Source: Curvibacter microcysteis (lineage in GTDB: Bacteria; Pseudomonadota; Gammaproteobacteria; Burkholderiales; Burkholderiaceae_C). From it: a stretch of DNA of 64,000 nucleotides. The notes below the pieces were generated by a model. It worked only from the letters and a program-made list of their open reading frames with translations. It ran no database searches and had not been told where the DNA came from. A program made the translations under genes and the position numbers. Below are positions 17,875 to 25,648 of this stretch, in pieces. The DNA is taken from contig NZ_JAQSIO010000001.1 of assembly GCF_028649455.1 (NCBI RefSeq), positions 992,001 to 1,056,000 of the forward strand, read 5' to 3'. Positions within the stretch are counted from its first letter, which is position 1, and each line of letters starts with the position of its first letter.

Positions 17875-19227
17875 ATGAAAATCATCGTTCTTGGCGCCGG
17901 CATCATCGGCATCAGCACCGCCTGGCACCTGCGCGAGCGCGGACACGACGTCACGGTGGTCGAGCGCCAGTCCGAGGCCTCGATGGAGACCACGTTTGCC
18001 AACGCGGGCCAGATCTCGGTCAGCTACTGCGAGCCCTGGGCCAATGCCGAAGCCCCGCTCAAAGTCCTGAAGTGGATGACCAAGCCCGACGCGCCTTTGC
18101 TGTTCCGTCCGCAGTGGCCAGTGGGTGAAGGCCTGCAGCAGTGGCTGTGGGGCCTGCGCTTTCTGGCGCAATGCAATGACCGAGCCTTTGAACGCAACGT
18201 CAGCCAACTGGTGGCCCTGGGCGCCTACAGCCACGCCGCGCTGAAAGACATCGTCAACACCCACGCGATCGACTACCACCGCCTGCAGCGCGGCATCGCG
18301 CACTACTACACCGACGCCAGCGCTTTCGAGTCCGCCGGCGCTGCGGCCGAGTTGATGCGCCGCCACGGCGTGTCGCGCCGCGTGGTCAGCCGCGAAGAAC
18401 TGCTGAAGATCGAACCGGCCTTCCAGCCCTTTGCCCACCGCATCGTGGGCGGCACCTTCACCGACAGCGATGAAAGCGGTGACGCCCGCCTGTTCACCCA
18501 AGGCCTGGCCAAGCTGTGCGCTGAGCGGGGCGTGAACTTCCTGTACCGCCACCAGGTGCAAAAACTGGGGGTGGTGCTGGGCTTGGCGCGCTCGGTGCGC
18601 GTGGCCCCGGTGGACGAACAAGGCCAGGCCAGCGGGGCTGCGCGTGAGTTGACGGCCGACGCCATCGTGGTGGCCGCGGGCTCGTACAGCGCGCCGCTGC
18701 TGCGCCAGGTGGGCGTGAACCTGCCCATCTACCCGGGCAAGGGCTACAGCGCGACCTTCAAGATCCTCAAGCCCGAAGCCGCGCCCTGGGTGTCGGCGAT
18801 TGACGATGAACTCAAGGTCGCCATGAGCCGCCTGGGCAACGAGCTGCGCGTGGCCGGCACCATTGAGGTGGGCGGCTACGACCTGTCGCTGGACAGCCCC
18901 ATCGCCCGCGCCCGCTGCGAGATGCTGGCCCGCCGCATCGAGACCGTGATGCCTGGCGTCTGCGACACCCGGCTCGAAGCCGAAGGTGGCCAACCCAACT
19001 TCTGGTGCGGACTGCGCCCGGCCACGCCGACCAACATCCCCTTCATTGGCCAGACCGCCGTGCAAGGCCTGTGGGTCAACGCCGGCCACGGCACCCTGGG
19101 CTGGACGCATGGCGCCGGCTCGGGCAAGGCCCTGGCCGAGCTGATCCATGGTGAACTGCCCAGCATCGCCGACCGCTTTGGCTTCCTGGGCCAGAGCGCG
19201 CCGCGCGCACAAGCCGCGCTGGCCTGA
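17875..19227 (+). CDS. dadA: D-amino acid dehydrogenase (DadA)
   Basis: An FAD enzyme that oxidises D-amino acids, classically D-alanine, to 2-oxo acids and ammonia and passes electrons to the respiratory chain at the inner membrane. The N-terminal FAD motif is VLGAGIIGISTAW followed by HDVTVVER. The DadA signature FANAGQISVSYCEPWANAEA follows, and the C-terminal FAD part WCGLRPATPTNIPFIGQT and WVNAGHGTLGWTHGAGSGKA is intact. The 450 residues compare with 432 in E. coli. No alanine racemase gene is linked. A second, shorter DadA-like enzyme lies at 38913-40130. Divergence from the ArgP-like LysR gene suggests amino-acid induction. Confidence 0.94.
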   Translation: MKIIVLGAGIIGISTAWHLRERGHDVTVVERQSEASMETTFANAGQISVSYCEPWANAEAPLKVLKWMTKPDAPLLFRPQWPVGEGLQQWLWGLRFLAQCNDRAFERNVSQLVALGAYSHAALKDIVNTHAIDYHRLQRGIAHYYTDASAFESAGAAAELMRRHGVSRRVVSREELLKIEPAFQPFAHRIVGGTFTDSDESGDARLFTQGLAKLCAERGVNFLYRHQVQKLGVVLGLARSVRVAPVDEQGQASGAARELTADAIVVAAGSYSAPLLRQVGVNLPIYPGKGYSATFKILKPEAAPWVSAIDDELKVAMSRLGNELRVAGTIEVGGYDLSLDSPIARARCEMLARRIETVMPGVCDTRLEAEGGQPNFWCGLRPATPTNIPFIGQTAVQGLWVNAGHGTLGWTHGAGSGKALAELIHGELPSIADRFGFLGQSAPRAQAALA

Positions 19228-19245
19228 GTTCAGTCCTTCGATTCA

Positions 19246-19279
19246 CCCCCCATCTAGGCCGTGAGGCCGCGTTGGGGGG
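19246..19279 (+). terminator. GC-rich stem-loop after dadA
   Basis: CCCCCCA pairs with TGGGGGG around an inner GGCC-gtga-GGCC hairpin. There is no T run, so termination is uncertain; it could also fold in the leader of the next gene. Confidence 0.35.
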
Positions 19280-19301
19280 CGTGCGCCGCTAACATGCGGC
19301 C

Positions 19302-19898
19302 ATGAGCACGCCAACCCCCTCCTCCACGCCAGCGTCCACTTCGGGCGCAGAGTCCCGTCACATCCTGTTCCTGGTCACCTCCAGCCGCGAACCCGGCCAC
19401 CAAGGCAACAGCGAGTGGCTGGCCCGCCAGGCCGCCGCCGCCCTGCCCAGCGACGTGCAGCAAACCTGGCTGCAACTCCAGCAACTGTCCGTGCCGCCTT
19501 TTGTGGACCTGCGCCACACCGTGGGCCAGTACCCAGCGCCCGAAGGCGACCTGAAAACCCTGCTGGACGCCACGCTGGCGGCCAGCGAGATCGTGTTCGT
19601 GTCGCCGGTCTACTGGTTCAGCATCCCGGCGCCCATGAAAACCTACCTGGACCACTGGAGTGGCTGGATGCGCACGCCGGGCGTGGCCTTCAAGGAGCAG
19701 ATGGCCGCCAAGACCCTGCGCGTGGTCAGCACCAGCGGCGACCGCGCCAAGGCCCAACCCATGTTCGACTCGTATCGCCTGTGCGCGCAATTCCTGGGCA
19801 TGGCCTGGGGTGGCGAGCTGTGGGGCAAGGGTGGCGCGCCCGGTGCAGTGCAGGCCGATGCGGCTGCCGTGGCCCAGGCGGCCACGTTCTTGCGCTGA
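19302..19898 (+). CDS. Flavodoxin-fold NAD(P)H-dependent oxidoreductase
   Basis: A 198-residue FMN-binding reductase of the FMN_red/flavodoxin-2 type. HILFLVTSSREPGHQGNSEWLARQ begins the fold and supplies the phosphate-binding loop (residues about 20-43), and SPVYWFSIPAPMKTYLDHW is the conserved flavin and dimer region. The first 18 residues are Ser/Thr/Pro-rich and poorly conserved in such proteins, so the true start could be slightly later. It probably reduces quinones, azo or nitro compounds with NAD(P)H; the substrate is not visible. It is convergent with the TetR gene at 19908, only 9 bp away. Confidence 0.82.
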   Translation: MSTPTPSSTPASTSGAESRHILFLVTSSREPGHQGNSEWLARQAAAALPSDVQQTWLQLQQLSVPPFVDLRHTVGQYPAPEGDLKTLLDATLAASEIVFVSPVYWFSIPAPMKTYLDHWSGWMRTPGVAFKEQMAAKTLRVVSTSGDRAKAQPMFDSYRLCAQFLGMAWGGELWGKGGAPGAVQADAAAVAQAATFLR

Positions 19899-19907
19899 AG
19901 CTGCCGA

Positions 19908-20582
19908 TCAGGCCTGCACGAAGCGCAGCAGCATCTCGCAGGCGTTGTCGCGGCGCTTGGCCAGATCGGGCGCGGAGCCCATTTGCGACTTGAAAATCAG
20001 GCCAAAGGTGTGGCGGTTGGCCACGCTGAAAAAGCACAGTGACGAGATCGCCAGGTGGATGTCCACCGGGTCCACGTTCGGGCGGAACACGCCCTCGCTC
20101 ACGCCACGCTCGTAGATCTGGCGCACCGCATCGATCACCGGCGTGTTGAGCTCTTGAATCACCCGGCTTTGCGCCAGGAACTCACCGCGCTGCATGTTCT
20201 CGTTCATCACCAAGCGGATGAACTCCTCGTGCTCGTGCTGGTAGTCAAACGTGAAAGCCACCAGCTTGCGCAAAGCCTGGGCGGGCGGCAGGTCTTCGAG
20301 CTGCAACTGCGCCTCGACCACGCGGATGCGGCGGTAGGCGTCCTCCAGCACGGCCAGGTACAGGCCTTCCTTGTTGCCGAAGTAGTAGTAAATCATGCGC
20401 TTGCTGGTGCGCGTGAGGGCGGCGATCTCATCGATGCGGGCGCCGCTCAAACCCTTGTCGGCAAATTCAGCCGTGGCCACCTTCAGGATGTCGGCCATGG
20501 TGCGCTCGGGGTCGTTGGTCCGGCTCTGTCTCCCACCGCCTGCGGCCGGTGTCTCTTGTTCTGTTCGTACGATTTCGTCCAT
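19908..20582 (-). CDS. TetR-family regulator divergent from a porin
   Basis: A 224-residue regulator. The N-terminus MDEIVRTEQETPAAGGGRQS is polar and disordered; the helix-turn-helix (ILKVATAEFADKGL, then TRTSKRMIYYYFGNKEGLY) covers residues 30-78. The C-terminal ligand domain contains HEEFIRLVMNENMQRGEFL. ATG 20582 is chosen; a longer open frame continues through the porin antisense strand and is not real. The 300-bp divergent region to the porin contains the palindrome GTACGAGTTCGTAC, and a related TCGTACGA overlaps the start of this gene, so autoregulation plus control of the porin is likely. The inducer is unknown. Confidence 0.9.
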   Translation of the reverse strand: MDEIVRTEQETPAAGGGRQSRTNDPERTMADILKVATAEFADKGLSGARIDEIAALTRTSKRMIYYYFGNKEGLYLAVLEDAYRRIRVVEAQLQLEDLPPAQALRKLVAFTFDYQHEHEEFIRLVMNENMQRGEFLAQSRVIQELNTPVIDAVRQIYERGVSEGVFRPNVDPVDIHLAISSLCFFSVANRHTFGLIFKSQMGSAPDLAKRRDNACEMLLRFVQA

Positions 20583-20627
20583 CCCTTCAGCGTAGCACGA
20601 GCCTGTGGGCTGGCCACCACACGCCAC

Positions 20628-20637
20628 GGGTTTACCC
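20628..20637 (-). promoter_or_regulatory. GGGTTTACCC near-palindrome upstream of TetR gene
   Basis: This GGGT-N2-ACCC element ends 45 bp before the TetR start on the minus strand, the same relative position as the GGGTTAACCC dyads at 8768 and 14639. It could be a third site of the same class or a coincidence. Confidence 0.3.
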
Positions 20638-20651
20638 CCATGACAACAAAC

Positions 20652-20665
20652 GTACGAGTTCGTAC
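20652..20665. promoter_or_regulatory. Candidate TetR operator GTACGAGTTCGTAC
   Basis: Perfect 6-bp arms with a 2-bp centre in the TetR/porin divergent region, 70 bp from the TetR start. A second half-related palindrome TCGTACGA lies at 20565-20572 over the TetR start codon region. This is the usual layout for a self-regulating TetR protein. Confidence 0.6.
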
Positions 20666-20735
20666 ATTTTGAACCCATCCAGAGAGCCTTCGGAGCCGCG
20701 CCGTCACCGGTGCCACTGCTGAAGGTCTGTCCATG

Positions 20736-20823
20736 ACAAAAGGGATTCGCTAGGCGCGCTCGCTGCACAAGGCGCCGCGCACTGCGAATCCTGTTTTGTC
20801 CACCTGTCCACGCAAACAGGTGG
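20736..20823 (+). promoter_or_regulatory. Two tandem stem-loops in the porin leader
   Basis: First: ACAAAAGGGATTCGC (20736-20750) pairs with GCGAATCCTGTTTTGT (20784-20799), a 14-pair stem with a small bulge and a GC-rich inner part. Second: CCACCTGT and ACAGGTGG (20800-20823) enclose an 8-base loop. Both lie within 150 bp of the porin ATG, so they probably fall in the mRNA leader, or form protein-binding dyads. Confidence 0.45.
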
Positions 20824-20882
20824 GAGCACGCGCCACGCCGAGATTGACCACGCACCGTCCCCAAATCGAACAGGAGAAACCC

Positions 20883-22001
20883 ATGAAGATCAAAAACCTC
20901 AGCCTCGCCCTCATGGCCGTCGGCTTCGCTGGCGCTGCGCAAGCGCAATCCAGCGTCACCATTTACGGCAGCTTTGACCAGTACTTCAACCACATGACCA
21001 GCAGCAGCGGCGCCAAGCTCAACACGCTGCAAGACGGCAAGGACCTGCGCAGCCGCATTGGCTTCCGCGGTGTGGAAGACCTGGGTGGTGGCCTGTCGGC
21101 CAAGTTCCAGATGGAAATGGGCATCAATGGCGCCTCCGGCGCCACCGCTGACGCGACCCGCGCTTTCGACCGCCAAACCTGGGTCGGCCTCGCTGACAAG
21201 GACTGGGGTGAAGTGCGCATCGGTCGCCAGAACACCGCCATCTTCTACCGCGGTGACTACATCGACTACAGCTCGCGCACCCTGGGCTCGATGGTCAACA
21301 ATTTCGGCGTGCCCTCGCGCTTTGACAACGACCTGGCTTACATCTCGCCGCGCATGGCCGGCCTGCAACTCGAAGGCCACTTCGCGCAGCAGCAAGCCAG
21401 CGCCAGCACGGCCCAAGTCAGCACGCCCATCACCCAATTGGCCGCCGACTACCTGAACGGCCCGTTCCGCGTGGGCTATGCCGGCCTGCAAGCCAAGGCC
21501 CCGCAAAACGCGGCCCTGAACGCCAATGTGTTCTATCACAACCTGTACGGCAACTACGACTACGGCAAGGGCAAGATCTACGCGGTCTACGTGCGTTCCA
21601 ACAACATCGCCTCCAACGCCAACGGCACCAATGCCGGCACCGTGCTGGGCAATGTGGGTGGCGCCGTGTCCTGGAACAGCACCAGCGTGAACCGCACTTT
21701 TGACATCCTGCAAGTCTCGGCCGACTACAACGTCACCCCGGTGCTGCGCGTGGGCGCCCTGTGGGGTCGCATCAACGACAAGTCGGGTGCCGGCCAGAAC
21801 GCCAACGGTGGCTCGATCGGTGCGTACTACGCCCTGTCCAAGCGCACCACGGTGTCGGCGATGTGGGAAACCCTGCGCAACGACAAGAACGCCGGCTTCC
21901 GTCCCTCGGGCTCGGCCGGTCTGTCGCCCAACTTTGCGGGTACCGACGTGAACGGCCGCACGATCAACGGCTTCCAAGTCGGCATCGTGCACAAGTTCTG
22001 A
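20883..22001 (+). CDS. Outer-membrane porin, Burkholderia/Neisseria type
   Basis: A 372-residue trimeric beta-barrel porin for small hydrophilic solutes. The signal peptide MKIKNLSLALMAVGFAGAAQ ends in an AQA cleavage site before QSSVTIYGSFDQYF, the standard first strand. GFRGVEDLGGGLSAKFQMEMG and WVGLADKDWGEVRIGRQNT (loop and strand motifs of the family) are present, and the protein ends VGIVHKF with the terminal Phe needed for BAM insertion. CAGGAGAAACCC precedes ATG 20883. Codons are strongly biased towards C-ending, as in highly expressed genes. Expression is probably controlled by the divergent TetR protein and perhaps by leader stem-loops. Confidence 0.95.
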   Translation: MKIKNLSLALMAVGFAGAAQAQSSVTIYGSFDQYFNHMTSSSGAKLNTLQDGKDLRSRIGFRGVEDLGGGLSAKFQMEMGINGASGATADATRAFDRQTWVGLADKDWGEVRIGRQNTAIFYRGDYIDYSSRTLGSMVNNFGVPSRFDNDLAYISPRMAGLQLEGHFAQQQASASTAQVSTPITQLAADYLNGPFRVGYAGLQAKAPQNAALNANVFYHNLYGNYDYGKGKIYAVYVRSNNIASNANGTNAGTVLGNVGGAVSWNSTSVNRTFDILQVSADYNVTPVLRVGALWGRINDKSGAGQNANGGSIGAYYALSKRTTVSAMWETLRNDKNAGFRPSGSAGLSPNFAGTDVNGRTINGFQVGIVHKF

Positions 22002-22014
22002 GCGTCGGATTTGA

Positions 22015-22067
22015 AACGGGCCGTCCGAGCACTGTGTTCCCCGGGCCTCAGGACGGCCCCGTTTTTT
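22015..22067 (+). terminator. Rho-independent terminator of the porin gene
   Basis: AACGGGCCGTCC pairs with GGACGGCCCCGTT (one bulge) around a 22-base loop, followed by TTTTTTG. The end overlaps the 3' end of the convergent gene at 22048. Confidence 0.8.
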
Positions 22068-22815
22068 GTCCCACCGTCGCCGCCAGGCGCCCCAGCCATT
22101 CGCGCAGGGCGATCTGGCTGGCGTACAAAGCCTCGGCCGAAGGCCACCAGTACCAAGCGCTCACCCGCGGCCGGGTTCTGAACCCCGTCGGCGCCGGCAT
22201 GACCGTCAGGCCCTGCAGCTCGAACTGATGCTGCGCCCGCGGCAAATGCCAGGCCTGGCTGACCAGCGCCACCCGATCCACCCCCGCCGCTTTCAACATC
22301 GCGGCCGACAGCCTGGCGTTGTCTGCCGTGTCCAGCGACGCCCCCTCGACCCAGCGCACCGGCACATGGAAGTCACGCTCCAGGGCCTCTTGCATCAGCG
22401 CCGCTTCCGGCCGCCCCCCTTCGGGCGAGCCCCCCGTGACCAAGATCGGCAAGCCGCTTTGGCGCTGCAGCAGCGCCGCGTAGCGCAAGCGCTCCAACGT
22501 GAAGCGCGACACCGTGTCCTCGCCACCATATTCAGGGGCGGCCGCATAGCGGCCGCCCCCCAGCACCACGATGGCCTGGGCCTGCTGCAGCTCGACCGCG
22601 CTCAGGGCGTGGTCCTGCTCCAGGCTTTGCTGCAAGGCGTCGGCCACGGGCTGGAAACTCAGCACCAGCAGGCTCAGCCAGGCCAGGGCCAGCAGGCTGC
22701 GCGCCAGGCGCGGTCGGCGTCGCCACAGGCCCCAGGCCAACAAGGCCAGCAACAACAGACTCAAGGGCGGCATCAGCATGGCCGAGACTCCCTTCTTGAT
22801 GATCAAGCCCAGCAT
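22048..22815 (-). CDS. ElyC/YdcF-like DUF218 envelope protein
   Basis: A 255-residue inner-membrane protein of the ElyC/SanA/YdcF group. Two hydrophobic helices at the N-terminus (SAMLMPPLSLLLLALLAWGL and RSLLALAWLSLLVLSFQPVA) precede a periplasmic DUF218 domain with IVVLGGGRY, ILVTGGSPEGG, TADNARLSAAMLK and LVSQAWHLPRA. E. coli ElyC supports peptidoglycan assembly at low temperature by an undefined mechanism. ATG 22815 is chosen because AAGGGG lies 5 bases upstream and the start MLGLIIKKG matches ElyC; an earlier in-frame ATG at 22848 lacks a ribosome site. It is divergent from the PAP2 gene and convergent with the porin. Confidence 0.85.
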   Translation of the reverse strand: MLGLIIKKGVSAMLMPPLSLLLLALLAWGLWRRRPRLARSLLALAWLSLLVLSFQPVADALQQSLEQDHALSAVELQQAQAIVVLGGGRYAAAPEYGGEDTVSRFTLERLRYAALLQRQSGLPILVTGGSPEGGRPEAALMQEALERDFHVPVRWVEGASLDTADNARLSAAMLKAAGVDRVALVSQAWHLPRAQHQFELQGLTVMPAPTGFRTRPRVSAWYWWPSAEALYASQIALREWLGRLAATVGQKTGPS

Positions 22816-22919
22816 GGCGCCCCTTGTTCCAAAAAAATGACTGTTCATGCGCCCCGAGGGCCGCGACCCGGGTATTGTTCCGGCTTTTGCGGCGGGTTTG
22901 CGCCGCCTGAGCCCCTGAG

Positions 22920-23765
22920 ATGTCTGTTGAAACCCTCCCCCCCGCCCTGAGCCAGGGCGTCGGTGCCATGGCCCCCCCACTCACCAGCCCGCTGGCCCAA
23001 GCCTTGGCGGACCACGCCGTGCTGGTCTGGGCCGCCGGCTGGGTGCTGACCCTCCTGGGCCTGGCCGCTTGGCGCGCCTGGCGCCAACACACCCCGCCAG
23101 CCACCCCGCCCACGGGGCTGGGCAAACTGGCCTGGCGACGCCTGCGCTGGGCCCTGCCGGCCCTGGCCCTGTTTGCGCTGCTGGCCCACCAGATGGGCCC
23201 GGGCCAGCCCTTGAACGACTTTGACCAAGCGCTGGCCCAGGCCTTGGCCGGCTCCGTCAGCCGCCCCACCTTGCAGGCGTTCGCGGCCCTGAGCTGGCTG
23301 GGCAACCCGGCCCCGGTGACGGTGCTGACCCTGGGGGTCGCGCTGGCCCTGCTGTGGCGCGGCCAGCGCTGGTGGGCGGCCGGCTGGTTGCTGGGGGTGC
23401 TGGGCAACACCTTGTTGAATTGGTCGCTGAAGCAGGTCTTTGCGCGGCCGCGCCCGGTGCACGATCACGGGGTGGTGCTGGAGTCGGGCTACAGCTTTCC
23501 CAGTGGCCACGCCTCGGGCATGTGGGTCACCTACGGCCTGCTGGCCTGGCTGCTGTGCCAGGTCTGCCCGGCGCGTTGGCACGGGCTGATCCTCAGCCTG
23601 GCCGCCACGCTGGTGCTCAGTGGCCCGGTCAGCCGCGTGTTATTGCAGGTGCACTACGCCAGCGACGTGCTGGCCGGCCTGTGCAGCGGCACGGTGTGGC
23701 TGCTGCTGTGCCTGCTGTGGATGGAGGCGCAGCCCGGTCGCCGCCCCGGTCAGGTCGGCGCGTGA
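22920..23765 (+). CDS. PAP2-family membrane phosphatase
   Basis: A 281-residue multi-pass acid phosphatase of the PAP2 superfamily, acting on lipid phosphates such as undecaprenyl pyrophosphate or phosphatidate at the outer face of the inner membrane. The three catalytic motifs are intact: K-x6-RP as KQVFARPRP, PSGH as FPSGHASG, and SR-x5-H-x3-D as SRVLLQVHYASD. About six hydrophobic segments flank them. ATG 22920 is the first in frame. It is divergent from the ElyC-like gene, and the combination hints at cell-wall or lipid-carrier recycling. Exact substrate is unknown. Confidence 0.9.
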   Translation: MSVETLPPALSQGVGAMAPPLTSPLAQALADHAVLVWAAGWVLTLLGLAAWRAWRQHTPPATPPTGLGKLAWRRLRWALPALALFALLAHQMGPGQPLNDFDQALAQALAGSVSRPTLQAFAALSWLGNPAPVTVLTLGVALALLWRGQRWWAAGWLLGVLGNTLLNWSLKQVFARPRPVHDHGVVLESGYSFPSGHASGMWVTYGLLAWLLCQVCPARWHGLILSLAATLVLSGPVSRVLLQVHYASDVLAGLCSGTVWLLLCLLWMEAQPGRRPGQVGA

Positions 23766-23777
23766 ACCCAGCCGGCC

Positions 23778-24707
23778 TCAGTGGCCGGTGGCGACGCGGC
23801 CCGTGCCAGCGTCCACCTTGGCCACCAGGCGCTCGTTCATCCAGCGGTGCAGGTCCAGCCACATCTGCCGAGTTTCGGCGGGCAGGGGCGCGCGCTGGGC
23901 ATTGGGCAGCTCGATGGTGACCACCGGCACGCCCTTGTGCACCCCGCCGTAAAAGCCCAGCGAACCGGGGAACACGCCCACCGGGTCCAGCACCAGGCGG
24001 CCCAGGCGCTTGGGGGCCTCGGTCGGGCCGTCGAAGTCCAGCACGCCATACGGTGCATGGATGCTGACGATCAGGGTCGGGGCAAAGTCGCTCAGCTGCT
24101 CGTGAACAAAGCGGCTCTCCGGCTCGGACAGGGCCTTGGGGCCCGGCCAGCGGCGCGGGTCCTTGCGGGTGCGTTGGGACCAATAGCGCGGCGCGTCGCG
24201 CTCCCAGTTCGGGGTCGGGAAATTGCGGTTCAGGTCCACGCCATGGGCGTTGACGCGGCGTGCCGGCTGGGAGAACAAACCGTCCGGGTTCAACACCGGG
24301 ATAAAGCGCCAGAGCGCCTCATTGGGCGCGTCCTGGGCCAGGCCCATCCACTGCAGGGCCACGGTGCTGGAGGACAGCTCATCGCCATGGATGGCGCCCA
24401 CGACCAGCACTTTCACAGCGGACTGGCGCGGGCCCACATCGCCCATCCACAGCTCGCGCCCTTGCACCGAGCGGGCGCCCGAGCGCTGCAGCTTGACCGC
24501 CTCGCACTGGGTGGCCGACAGACCGGGCAAGCGCGGCACCCACTGCTTGCAGGGGCCCTTGGCCGAGGCCTCGGCCGCCGCCGTGTGGGCGACCGGCGGT
24601 GCGTGGTTCTTGACCGGCGCGCCAGCCCAGGCCGCCGAAGCCGCCCCCAGGGCGCACAAAACCAGCCCTGCGACACGCGGCAAGGGCATCAACAGCAAGG
24701 ACGACAT
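23778..24707 (-). CDS. Secreted M14 zinc carboxypeptidase, murein-amidase (MpaA) like
   Basis: A 309-residue zinc peptidase. A signal peptide (VAGLVLCALGAASAAWAG, cleaved near residue 29) places it in the periplasm. Zinc ligands are the HxxE pair in GAIHGDELSSS and the histidine of LIVSIHAPYG; GVDLNRNFPT provides the substrate-binding arginine and the catalytic glutamate is in PVVTIELPN. MpaA relatives cleave the gamma-D-Glu-mDAP bond of murein peptides, but MpaA is cytoplasmic, so this exported version may act directly on peptidoglycan. Its ATG overlaps the stop of the upstream hydrolase by one base (TGATG), so the two are translationally coupled. Confidence 0.86.
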   Translation of the reverse strand: MSSLLLMPLPRVAGLVLCALGAASAAWAGAPVKNHAPPVAHTAAAEASAKGPCKQWVPRLPGLSATQCEAVKLQRSGARSVQGRELWMGDVGPRQSAVKVLVVGAIHGDELSSSTVALQWMGLAQDAPNEALWRFIPVLNPDGLFSQPARRVNAHGVDLNRNFPTPNWERDAPRYWSQRTRKDPRRWPGPKALSEPESRFVHEQLSDFAPTLIVSIHAPYGVLDFDGPTEAPKRLGRLVLDPVGVFPGSLGFYGGVHKGVPVVTIELPNAQRAPLPAETRQMWLDLHRWMNERLVAKVDAGTGRVATGH

Positions 24708-25483
24708 CAGTGCAAGGTGTGCGGTAAGGCCAGGAAATTGAGCACCGTGCTGTCGAAGTCATCCGGGGCTTCGAGTTGCGGCAGGTGGCCAATGCCGCGC
24801 AGCACGGCCAGCGTGCTGCTGGGGCCAATGCGGTCGACCATGCGCTTCATGTGCTCGGGCGGGGCCAGGCGATCGAACTCGCCGGCCACCAGCAAGGTGG
24901 GCACGTGGATGCGGATCAAATCGTCCTGGCGGTTGAAAAACGCGGCCTCAGCCACCGCGCGGCGGTAGGCCGAGGGGTTGACCTGGGCCATGGCGTGCTG
25001 CGCCAGCATCACGCCTTCAGGCAGGGCACCGGGGCCCACCAGGCGGGGCAGGTGCAGTTCGGACAACTGGGCCAGGGTCTGGCCTTCGCTGAGTTCGGCG
25101 GCGGCCTCGCCCTCGGTACCGCCCGAGGCCTCGAAACCGCGCGCCAGCGTGGCACACAGCACCAGGCGTCGCACCAGGTCAGGCCGGCGCGCCACCACCT
25201 CCTGCGCCACCATGCCGCCCATGCCGTGGCCGATCAACACCAGGGGACCGCTGCGCAGGCCTTCGATGAGGGCGATGCAGCTGTTGGCCAGGCTTTTGAA
25301 GTTGTAGGGGTCGATGGGGGCGCTGCGGCCGTAGCCAGGCATGTCCCAGGCCATGGCACGGTAGCCCGCGCTGGCAAAGCTCTCGACCTGGGGCGCGAAG
25401 GTCAGGTGACCGCCCAGGCTGTCGTGCAGCATCAACAGGGTCGGGCCAGCGCCCAGCGTGGTGAAGGCAGGGAGGGCGTTCAT
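24707..25483 (-). CDS. Alpha/beta hydrolase-fold protein with Ser-to-Gly nucleophile
   Basis: A 258-residue alpha/beta hydrolase resembling 3-oxoadipate enol-lactonases. The oxyanion segment is LLMLHDSLGG, the acid is in VAGEFDRLAPPEH and the histidine in GIGHLPQLEAPDDF. The nucleophile elbow, usually GHSMGG, reads GHGMGG here, with Gly (GGC) at about residue 87 in place of Ser (AGC), one base change. All else looks conserved. Either it is catalytically dead and acts as a binding protein, or it uses different chemistry. ATG 25483 (MNALPAF) is chosen; the longer frame from 25561 has no support. It is the first gene of a two-gene operon with the M14 peptidase. Confidence 0.85.
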   Translation of the reverse strand: MNALPAFTTLGAGPTLLMLHDSLGGHLTFAPQVESFASAGYRAMAWDMPGYGRSAPIDPYNFKSLANSCIALIEGLRSGPLVLIGHGMGGMVAQEVVARRPDLVRRLVLCATLARGFEASGGTEGEAAAELSEGQTLAQLSELHLPRLVGPGALPEGVMLAQHAMAQVNPSAYRRAVAEAAFFNRQDDLIRIHVPTLLVAGEFDRLAPPEHMKRMVDRIGPSSTLAVLRGIGHLPQLEAPDDFDSTVLNFLALPHTLH

Positions 25484-25599
25484 GGGACGAGGGACAAAAG
25501 CGGAACCAGTGATGGCATCACAAAAAAAGGCCAGATGGCAGGCGAGCAAACCAGTGCCCAAGACACCGGTCCCCGGCGCTAAGCCCTGGGGACAGTGCG

Positions 25600-25621
25600 A
25601 TTATGGCGTGCGGCCCATAAT
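25600..25621. promoter_or_regulatory. ATTATGG...CCATAAT dyad and CATAAT -10 element
   Basis: ATTATGG and CCATAAT form perfect 7-bp arms with an 8-bp centre in the region between the divergent hydrolase and flavin reductase genes. The right arm contains CATAAT (25616-25621), a good -10 hexamer, about 30 bp before the GTG at 25649. An operator overlapping the promoter is likely. Confidence 0.45.
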
Positions 25622-25648
25622 AGCCGATTCACTTTTCCGGCTTCACCT

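Noticed and set aside
20583-21992. N-terminal extension of the TetR gene across the porin antisense strand (694 codons)
   Set aside because: The TetR domain starts at ATG 20582; the rest is antisense to a clear porin and passes through the operator region.
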